Shown here: positions 50,634-56,843 of the stretch, piece after piece
How positions within the stretch are numbered: the first letter of the stretch is position 1
Layout of the letters: each line of letters opens with the position of its first letter
Assembly: GCA_029218425.1 (NCBI GenBank)
Contig: JAQXRH010000037.1
Location: 1 to 56,843 of the forward strand
Length of the DNA: 56,843 bases
Reading direction: 5' to 3'
DNA from: Bacteroidales bacterium
Lineage (GTDB): Bacteria; Bacteroidota; Bacteroidia; Bacteroidales; Muribaculaceae
The notes under the pieces: generated by a model
What the model was told of the DNA's origin: nothing
The model's database searches: none
Seen by the model: the letters and a program-made list of their open reading frames with translations, nothing else
Program-made: the position numbers and the translations under genes

Positions 50634-52121
50634 CTACCTTCGCCAGAAACTCCGGGTGAAGAGTATAAGCACGGTGAATAGCTCCAATCGGCCTACCAGC
50701 ATGATGAACGACAGCACGAGCTTCCCGGCATCAGGCACCGACGCATACGACGATGCCGTCTCGCCAAACCCCAACCCGGCATTGCCAAGACATGAAAATA
50801 CTGCAAAATAAGCATCGTCGACCGACATCCCCAATATCGACACCACCAATCCGCTTATCATCAATAACGCCAAGTAAACCACGAAAAAGACCGCGACCTT
50901 GAGCGCCAACTCCGGCGGCTTCACCACCCCATTGACCGTCAACGGATAGTAACGATTGGGATGCACCACCTTCTTTATCTCATTTTTTGCACTCTTTAGC
51001 AAGAAGATAACTCGGTCTATCTTCAAACCGCCCGATGTCGACCCGGCGCACGCTCCCATAAGCATCAACGCCATCAATACCGGCGCGATCACCTTGCCCC
51101 AAGTGTATACGCTGTCAACCGAATAGCCTGTCGACGTTATCGCCGATACCACCTGGAACAACGGTTCTACAAGTATCTTCTCCAAATCCGTCTCCCCATC
51201 ACTTAGCACCACTCCCACGATAAACAATGTCGACAACAGTATCACTACTACGTATCCCCGGAAAATTGCATCGCTCAACGCTCGCCTTACCTGGCCCAAC
51301 GAGGCTCGATAAATCAGCACAAAATTCACGCCCCCCAAAAACATGAATATTATCACCGGAATTCTCACCCCCAACGTCGCCCACGCCTCCGCCGACTCGC
51401 CTGAGCAGGAATTAAATCCTCCGGTCGACACCGTCGACAACGACTGGCACACAGCTTCATACATCGGCAACGGGCCTATCCACAATATCACCCCAAGCGT
51501 AGCTGTCAGCACACCATATATAGCCCACAACCGCTTGGCTGTCTGGCTCACTCGTGGACGTATCTTATCGTGCGTGATTCCGGTAGCCTCGGCATTAAAC
51601 ATCTGCATGCCACCCGATGAATTGAGCATTGGCAGCAATGCCACTGTAAAGATGATGATACCGACTCCTCCAAGCCACTGCATCAGACATCGCCACAGGT
51701 TCACCCCTCTTGGCACATCCTCAATATTTTCTAACACCGAAACTCCGGTCGTAGTAAATCCCGACATCGACTCAAAAAAGGCCTCTACTATACTGAGCCG
51801 CATTTCGCTCAACATAAACGGCAACATCCCAAACAATGAGAAGATTACCCACACCAACGCCGTAAGCAACATCCCATCTCGCTTGCCAAGCTCTCTCACT
51901 CGCGGCTTCACCGTCAGCACTATCGACAAGCCTACTACCACATTCGCCGCTATGGATATAGCAAACGCTTCTACCTCTGCCTTGTCCGTTATCAATGAAT
52001 AAAAAAACGGCACAAGCATGAACATCGCCTCCACAAGTATTAGGAAGCCGATTATCCTCACCAACTCCATCACGTTGATATTAAGGCGATGCCTACTTCG
52101 CATTATCGCTCGTGCGCTCAT
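50634..52121 (-). CDS. trkH: TrkH-family potassium uptake permease
   Basis: 495 residues with four repeats of the membrane-pore-membrane fold; the selectivity loops read 'TTTGVSV', 'STGGFNS', 'TSTGYSV' and 'LGNAGLGFGE'. It takes up K+ under control of TrkA. It lies 62 bases downstream of trkA on the same strand. Confidence 0.95.
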   Translation of the reverse strand: MSARAIMRSRHRLNINVMELVRIIGFLILVEAMFMLVPFFYSLITDKAEVEAFAISIAANVVVGLSIVLTVKPRVRELGKRDGMLLTALVWVIFSLFGMLPFMLSEMRLSIVEAFFESMSGFTTTGVSVLENIEDVPRGVNLWRCLMQWLGGVGIIIFTVALLPMLNSSGGMQMFNAEATGITHDKIRPRVSQTAKRLWAIYGVLTATLGVILWIGPLPMYEAVCQSLSTVSTGGFNSCSGESAEAWATLGVRIPVIIFMFLGGVNFVLIYRASLGQVRRALSDAIFRGYVVVILLSTLFIVGVVLSDGETDLEKILVEPLFQVVSAITSTGYSVDSVYTWGKVIAPVLMALMLMGACAGSTSGGLKIDRVIFLLKSAKNEIKKVVHPNRYYPLTVNGVVKPPELALKVAVFFVVYLALLMISGLVVSILGMSVDDAYFAVFSCLGNAGLGFGETASSYASVPDAGKLVLSFIMLVGRLELFTVLILFTRSFWRR

Positions 52122-52183
52122 CTTTTCTCGCTATATATTCGCATTCTACATCTCTGTTATTTCTCCGTCACCACGGCCTTCCG

Positions 52184-53518
52184 CTATCCAAATAGCTTCT
52201 CTATCTTATGTATTACGCCCGACAAACAGAACACCACCACGCGGTCCCCTGGCTGTATGAGCGTGCCGCCAGTCACAAGCATCCCTCGCCCGTCTCTCAC
52301 CAACCCGCCTATCGTCATGTCGCGCGACAGCTTCAGGTCCTTGACCGGCGATCGAGTTATCTTCGACCCAGGTTTCACCTCCAGCTCTGCCACTTCGGCA
52401 TCGGCAAGCGACAAAAACTTCGACGACTCCGAATCGGCAGCAAGCAATATCTGGAATATCTTGCTCGACGCCAACAGTTTCTTATTTATTATCGTTCCTA
52501 TGTTAAGCCCCTCTGCCTCCGATATGAATTGTATATTCTCTACCTCGGCTATGGTCTTTTTCACTCCGAACTCTTTGGCCGACAAGCTCGCCAATATGTT
52601 GGTCTCAGAGCTGTCGGTCAGCGCTATGAAGGCATCCATATCCTCTATGCCCTCGTCAAGCAATATGTCATTGTCGCGCGCATCCCCATATATTATCTCG
52701 CAGTTGGGACATCTCTCCGGCAAGCGGCGGCACACTTCGCGATTGTTCTCGATAATCTTTATCCTGTAATCTGCCCCAAGCAACGCGGCAAGCCTCACTG
52801 CTATGCGCGACGCTCCCATTATCATGACATTGCGCACTATATGGTTATCCTTGCCACACAACTGCCTCAAATCGTCTACATTCTCGGGCGTCGTGGTCAC
52901 ATAGATGATATCGCCGGCAAGTATCTCATCATTTCCTCCCGGTATGATTGTCTCATGCCGCCGTGTTATGGCGCTGATATGGAAATTATTGTTAGTGAAG
53001 GTCATATCTCGCAATTTGGCGCCTACTATAGCGGCGTTCTCATACACCTTCACCCCTACCAGCACGAGCTCTCCCTTATGCAACTCAAACCACTGTCGCA
53101 CCCACGAGCGCTTCAACGCTGTCTTTATCTCCAACGCCGCAAGCTGCTCCGGATATATCATATCGTTGATGCCATGTTGCAAGAAAAAGTCTCGGTTTTC
53201 GGCCAATAGATACTCGTAATTGTCAATGCGGGCTACCGTGCGCGATGCCCCCAAATCTTTTGCTATCGTACACGCCATCAGGTTCTTATCCTCCGACGGC
53301 GTCACCGCTATAAACAGGTCGGCTTTATGCGTCCCTGCTGCCTTGAGCGTCTCAAACGACGTCGGACTCCCTTTCAGCGTCATCAGATTGTAATTGGCAT
53401 CTATCCGCTCGAGCTTTGTCTCATCGCTGTCTATCAGCACGATATCCTGCTCCTCCGACGACAACAATTTCGCTATATGCTGCCCTACTTCACCAGCTCC
53501 TACTATGACTATCTTCAT
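52184..53518 (-). CDS. trkA: Trk system potassium uptake protein TrkA
   Basis: 444 residues: two RCK_N/RCK_C units. The first Rossmann motif is '[16 protein letters not shown]' with the acidic 'LIDSD' end; the second is '[18 protein letters not shown]' with 'IIENN'. The protein is the peripheral gating ring of TrkH and binds NAD(H) and nucleotides. Its ATG overlaps the dxs stop by four bases. Confidence 0.95.
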   Translation of the reverse strand: MKIVIVGAGEVGQHIAKLLSSEEQDIVLIDSDETKLERIDANYNLMTLKGSPTSFETLKAAGTHKADLFIAVTPSEDKNLMACTIAKDLGASRTVARIDNYEYLLAENRDFFLQHGINDMIYPEQLAALEIKTALKRSWVRQWFELHKGELVLVGVKVYENAAIVGAKLRDMTFTNNNFHISAITRRHETIIPGGNDEILAGDIIYVTTTPENVDDLRQLCGKDNHIVRNVMIMGASRIAVRLAALLGADYRIKIIENNREVCRRLPERCPNCEIIYGDARDNDILLDEGIEDMDAFIALTDSSETNILASLSAKEFGVKKTIAEVENIQFISEAEGLNIGTIINKKLLASSKIFQILLAADSESSKFLSLADAEVAELEVKPGSKITRSPVKDLKLSRDMTIGGLVRDGRGMLVTGGTLIQPGDRVVVFCLSGVIHKIEKLFG

Positions 53519-55443
53519 AAGTTCTCAAGTATTATTTTACTGATACTCTCGGCATCCATGCCACACAGCTTATACAACTGCTCCGGCGTGCCCTGCGCTA
53601 CAAACTTATCTGGTATACCTATATTGACCACGTGCCTGCGCATCCCGTTGTCGTCAAGCCACTGGCGCACTGTGCTCCCCAAACCGCCATTGGTCGTACC
53701 ATCCTCTACTGTCACTATCATGCACTCCTTTTCAGCTGCCTTGCGCAGTAGCTCGGCATCTATCGGCTTTAGGAATATCATATCATAATGCGCGGCCTTA
53801 ACGCCTCGGCCCGACAATGCAGATATCGCTTTCTCTACCTCGGCAGCGATTGGCCCTATCGACATAACCACGACATCGCTCCCATCGGCAAGCTCCCTCC
53901 CTCGCCCTATCGGCATCTCCTCCATCGCGCTGCGCCACTCTATATTCCGTGCCTCCCCGCGCGGATACCTTATGGCAAAAGGCCCACCGTCGTGGTGCAA
54001 CGACGTATACATCAAGTCGCGAAGCATCTTCTCATCCGACGGCGACGCTATCGTAATGCCCGGGATAGGATTCAGGTAACTCATGTCGTATGCTCCATGG
54101 TGCGTCACCCCATCCTCGCCGACGAGCCCGGCGCGGTCAATACAAATGGTCACAGGCAACGACCCTATCGCCACATCATGTATGATATTGTCATACGCCC
54201 GCTGCAAAAACGACGAATAGATTGCCACAAATGGCCGCATCCCATCCTTACACAACCCGCCGGCAAAGGTCATCGCATGCCCCTCCGATATCCCCACGTC
54301 AAATGTGCGCTCCGGATACACGGCCTGCAGCTCGCTTATCGATGTCCCCGACGGCATGGCGGCCGTTATACCCACCACTCGGCTATCGGCTTCAGCAAGC
54401 TCGACAAGGGTCTTTCCAAACACCTCCTGCCACTTGGGCGGCCGTGCCCCTTCACCCTTTAATATCTCGCCCGTCAGCGGATTAAACCGCCCCGGCGCGT
54501 GCCATGTGGCCGGATCGGCCTCTGCCGGCGCATACCCCTTCCCTTTTATTGTGCGTAGATGCAACAGCTTTGGTCCCTTGATGTTTTTTATGTCATTTAG
54601 CACACGCACTATCCTACGTATGTCATGCCCGTCAAACGGCCCGAAATACCTTATATTCAACCCCTCGAATATATTCTGCTGCTTCGTTATCAGCGACTTT
54701 AGCGAATTATTAAAACGCAATATCGACCCGCGCCTTCTCTCGCTCACCAAATGCATCTTCCGCATCGCCTTATAGGTCTTATAGCGCAACGCATTATAAG
54801 CGGGCGACGTGGTCAGATGCGCCAAATACCCATTTAGCGACCCCACATTGCGGTCTATCGACATGTCATTGTCATTCAGTATGATAAGCAAATCATTTGG
54901 CATATTGGCTGCATTGTTGAGCCCCTCAAAGGCCAGGCCGCCCGATATCGAGGCATCCCCTATCACTGCCACTACCTTGCGTTGTGGATTATCGTGCCGA
55001 AGCTCCGACGCCACCGCCATTCCCAATGCCGCCGATATCGAATTCGACGCATGTCCGGCCGTAAACGTGTCATACTCGCTCTCCTGTGGATTAGGGAAAC
55101 CGCTCAAACCGTTCAGCCGACGATTCTCCCCAAACCGACCCCGCCTTCCAGTCAATATCTTGTGGGCATACGCCTGATGTCCCACATCCCACACTATGCG
55201 ATCATATGGCGTATTAAAAACATAATGCAATGCAACGGTTAGCTCTACCGACCCCATCGACGACGCAAAATGCCCCGGATTCTTCGATAGATTATGGATA
55301 AGGAAATGGCGTATCTCACTGCACAACTGCGGCAGCTCTTCCAATGTCAGCTTTCGCAAATCCTCCGGCAGCTCCACCTTGTCAAGTAGCGGAGTCGGCA
55401 TGTCGGCCGGCTGTGCATACGGTCCACCACTATCATTTGCCAT
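53515..55443 (-). CDS. dxs: 1-deoxy-D-xylulose-5-phosphate synthase
   Basis: 642 residues from ATG 55443 (an in-frame ATG at 55455 adds four). Thiamine-diphosphate enzyme: '[17 protein letters not shown]', the ThDP motif '[17 protein letters not shown]...NDNDMSI', 'GPFDGHD' and, in the C-terminal half, '[21 protein letters not shown]'. It makes the first intermediate of the MEP isoprenoid pathway from pyruvate and glyceraldehyde 3-phosphate. It overlaps the small membrane protein upstream and trkA downstream, so all are co-translated. Confidence 0.97.
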   Translation of the reverse strand: MANDSGGPYAQPADMPTPLLDKVELPEDLRKLTLEELPQLCSEIRHFLIHNLSKNPGHFASSMGSVELTVALHYVFNTPYDRIVWDVGHQAYAHKILTGRRGRFGENRRLNGLSGFPNPQESEYDTFTAGHASNSISAALGMAVASELRHDNPQRKVVAVIGDASISGGLAFEGLNNAANMPNDLLIILNDNDMSIDRNVGSLNGYLAHLTTSPAYNALRYKTYKAMRKMHLVSERRRGSILRFNNSLKSLITKQQNIFEGLNIRYFGPFDGHDIRRIVRVLNDIKNIKGPKLLHLRTIKGKGYAPAEADPATWHAPGRFNPLTGEILKGEGARPPKWQEVFGKTLVELAEADSRVVGITAAMPSGTSISELQAVYPERTFDVGISEGHAMTFAGGLCKDGMRPFVAIYSSFLQRAYDNIIHDVAIGSLPVTICIDRAGLVGEDGVTHHGAYDMSYLNPIPGITIASPSDEKMLRDLMYTSLHHDGGPFAIRYPRGEARNIEWRSAMEEMPIGRGRELADGSDVVVMSIGPIAAEVEKAISALSGRGVKAAHYDMIFLKPIDAELLRKAAEKECMIVTVEDGTTNGGLGSTVRQWLDDNGMRRHVVNIGIPDKFVAQGTPEQLYKLCGMDAESISKIILENL

Positions 55444-55642
55444 TCTTTTTACCATTATCTGCGTTTTTGAAATATTTCTTATACAACGGTACGATAATGA
55501 TAATGCCCGATGCCACTATGGGGAAAAGCGTACGCAGATTGATCTCCGTGCCAGTCTTAACCAATCTATCCACATACCATATACATATTATCACCCAAAG
55601 TGCCGCAATACATAGCAGTCGAAACACAGTAGCACCTTTCAT
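55433..55642 (-). CDS. Small two-helix membrane protein
   Basis: 69 residues with hydrophobic helices at ~7-24 and ~38-56 and a basic tail ([15 protein letters not shown]). The stop overlaps the start of dxs. It follows directly after a strong promoter and is the first gene of the dxs-trkA-trkH operon. No family recognised. Confidence 0.65.
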   Translation of the reverse strand: MKGATVFRLLCIAALWVIICIWYVDRLVKTGTEINLRTLFPIVASGIIIIVPLYKKYFKNADNGKKNGK

Positions 55643-55682
55643 TATCTTATCTCTTTTCTTATTCGTTTTTAATTACAATTTA

Positions 55683-55713
55683 CAAAGATAACAAATATAT
55701 TTTGCCACTGCAA
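55683..55713 (-). promoter_or_regulatory. Promoter of the dxs-trkAH operon
   Basis: Minus strand: TTG (55711-55713), 20 bases, TATCTTTG (55683-55690). A second -7-like TATATTTG (55692-55699) overlaps just upstream. Leader about 40 nt. Confidence 0.85.
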
Positions 55714-55886
55714 TATTTAATTCGGCTCTTACACCCAAAATTCATCTCGAACTACACATACTCAACACTTTCCAGCGCATAATTTTTCTCAACGCTCATT
55801 CCGACCGTCGCGATTTCTTATGCGCTGGCAAACACGCCCCATTGCTGCTACGCATCATTTTTTCGCCCACATCGCCGGCGATGCCG

Positions 55887-56071
55887 TCAATCAGCTTTAA
55901 TAATGGCCACCTTGTTGCTATAGGCCGGGAAGGTCACCGCGCCCGACTCTACCGTGGCCCGCTGGCCGCTGTATAGCTCCGTCGCTCCTCCCCATGCAAA
56001 CGTTGTCCGGCAACCACATTCCACCCCAAGCACAATAACAATGATAACGTAAGTAGATATGACCTTTTCAT
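55887..56071 (-). pseudogene. Glycosidase-like pseudogene with large internal loss
   Basis: In one frame from ATG 56071 a clear signal peptide is read (MKRSYLLTLSLLLCLGWNVV, then AGQ). In another frame, ending at 55887, the C-terminus 'WGGATELYSGQRATVESGAV' followed by TFPAYS is read. The latter has the form of the terminal beta-domain of GH13-type enzymes ('ELLSG...V.DG.VTLPAY'). The two pieces join near 56005 with a change of frame, so the body of the gene is missing. The promoter at 56089-56119 is intact. Confidence 0.55.
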
Positions 56072-56088
56072 GATACAAAATTTTTCCA

Positions 56089-56119
56089 CAAATATACACC
56101 GCCACCCCCAATATCGCAA
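56089..56119 (-). promoter_or_regulatory. Intact promoter before the pseudogene
   Basis: Minus strand: TTG (56117-56119), 20 bases, TATATTTG (56089-56096). Leader 17 nt. Confidence 0.75.
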
Positions 56120-56146
56120 TACTGATTTATAACCATTTGCACCATC

Positions 56147-56166
56147 CTCGGAGAGGCGTCTTGTGT
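56147..56166 (-). repeat. Family B repeat fragment
   Basis: Minus strand CACAAGACGCCTCTCCGAGG, the first hairpin module only; identical to the start of the copy at 8928 and close to 2001-2024. Confidence 0.7.
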
Positions 56167-56340
56167 GATATCCCAAAATGTCAATGTCCTCTTTTCCGCA
56201 AAGTTACATCGACGCCATGACGATAGTTCGCCAAATTCATACACCTAAAACGTTAATTTCCGTTATTCCCATTATTGCGCCCCTCTCGCAGCCACCAACC
56301 ACCATCTCTATCTTTTAACAATCAACCGTCTTTTGAGATC

Positions 56341-56500
56341 AGCTGCAAAAGCCGGTTGAATTGTTAATAGTATCTCTGACACACAGAAGAAGTGGGGCGA
56401 AGGGTGCATGTCGGAGACATGGCATTGTGGTTAACCCCAGGCTTCATCCTGGAGTAGTCAACTGACATTCACAGATTTAGCCTCGGAGAGACATCTTGTG
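56341..56500 (-). repeat. Dispersed composite hairpin repeat, family B, full copy 2
   Basis: Inverted relative to 8928-9085. In minus sense it has CTCTCCGAGGCTAA, CCAGG-ATGAAG-CCTGG, GGTTAACCACAAT, CATGTC-TCC-GACATG, CAGAGATA and AACAATTCAACCGGC + TTTTGCAGC in the same order. The linkers between modules have diverged. Confidence 0.8.
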
Positions 56501-56617
56501 ATACATGTACAGTTATGCCGGCCCCTTACGACAGACATGCATTATATATGCCCTTAAACTTGCTTAAAAACTTAAAAACTTACGATGCTCTAATACATTA
56601 TATAAGAAAAAAAATCG

Positions 56618-56625
56618 TAAATTTG
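56618..56625 (+). promoter_or_regulatory. -7 box before the structured leader
   Basis: TAAATTTG; no TTG at the usual spacing. Initiation near 56630. Confidence 0.5.
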
Positions 56626-56646
56626 CAATCTTAAAGAGTACATTCA

Positions 56647-56682
56647 ATGAACTGCTTGCAAATAGACCAGAATAAGATATAA
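56647..56682 (+). CDS. Possible 11-codon leader peptide
   Basis: ATG at 56647 to TAA at 56680-56682 encodes MNCLQIDQNKI. It lies about 17 nt after the predicted transcription start and ends one base inside the ACGC-TTCG-GCGT hairpin. No strong ribosome site is visible. A leader peptide is only a possibility. Confidence 0.2.
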   Translation: MNCLQIDQNKI

Positions 56683-56776
56683 CGCTTCGGCGTAGTTTTT
56701 AACAATAAGAAAACTCCCTTGTAGTCGAAAAGGCTTTGGTCAGCCGGCAAGCACTACATCGGAGTTTTTGTATTTA
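56681..56776 (+). ncRNA. Structured RNA or attenuator candidate
   Basis: Two hairpins in series. The first, ACGC-TTCG-GCGT (56681-56692), is followed by AGTTTTT. The second is long: AAAACTCC pairs with GGAGTTTT, then TGTAGT with ACTACA, then an apical GGCT-TTGGTC-AGCC; it ends in GTTTTTG. It lies downstream of a -7 box and before a gene that must begin outside the window. I do not recognise a known RNA family. Confidence 0.45.
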
Positions 56777-56843
56777 TTAATCTTTCTTATTGACATAATA
56801 AGTGGACAATAAAAATATCGAAATAAAGGAGTTCCATCTGTTT

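Larger units (their letters stand above)
56120..56843. other. Gene-free right end of the window
   Basis: Contains a family B fragment, full family B copy 2, short direct repeats of CTTAAAAA (56560-56582) and a leader/RNA candidate, all listed separately. No ordinary gene begins before the window ends. Confidence 0.7.

Noticed and set aside
56681-56776. tracrRNA, SRP RNA or 6S RNA
   Set aside because: No CRISPR repeat or cas9 is in view, the SRP apical motif is missing, and the long single bubble of 6S RNA is not formed.

Overview
The window is a stretch of Bacteroidales chromosome of roughly even GC. Three things support this: a SusC/SusD polysaccharide-utilisation locus, a type IX secretion C-terminal signal, and promoters of the Bacteroides type (TTG, about 20 bases, TAnnTTTG) before most operons. 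Gene content and the hairpin-rich intergenic repeats fit the Muribaculaceae best; that family placement is inference.

Layout. 1-6.9 kb: tail of a T9SS-secreted protein, a DUF5606 gene behind a 26-bp tandem repeat leader, a DUF1349 lipoprotein, then udk - small acidic ORF - lptB on the minus strand, an MlaE/MlaF lipid-transport pair and a GT2 glycosyltransferase. 7-17.5 kb: a complete small PUL (membrane-bound SusR-like DUF6377 regulator, SusC, SusD, a five-domain SusE/F-like lipoprotein, a GH27/clan-D lipoprotein); an alpha-1,6-glucan substrate is plausible but unproven. 17.9-23 kb: an EF-G paralogue lacking the catalytic His of the G3 motif, divergent from lon, which has a perfect sigma54-type promoter. 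23-29.3 kb: a HTH/membrane pair, a TonB-type beta-barrel with a DUF2141 protein, a CPBP protease, trmN6 and engB. 29.4-39 kb: a RelA-type ppGpp synthetase with a degenerate HD domain, a lipoprotein, metF, a delta-prime subunit, an AddB-like nuclease and hemW. 39.3-46.6 kb: tRNA-Ser(GCT) and tRNA-Ser(GGA) lie in opposite orientation and carry the same ~100-nt trailer plus terminator; between them sit a phage-like immunity remnant, tRNA-Met, a GIN-domain protein, RNase P RNA, a SpoU methyltransferase, radA, a DnaQ-like exonuclease and a DUF6150 protein. 46.9-48 kb: a low-GC orphan HsdR_N-type nuclease. 48-55.6 kb: a PHP phosphatase, EamA and GNAT genes, and a small membrane protein - dxs - trkA - trkH operon. 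55.7-56.8 kb: a glycosidase-like pseudogene behind an intact promoter, a second full copy of a dispersed hairpin repeat, and a structured RNA/attenuator candidate.

The most unusual signals are: (i) modular hairpin repeats in intergenic DNA; (ii) the conserved tRNA-Ser trailer; (iii) two RNA-methyltransferase genes with identical near-leaderless promoters, one overlapping the rnpB promoter; (iv) the sigma54 site before lon; (v) the structured leader at the right edge.
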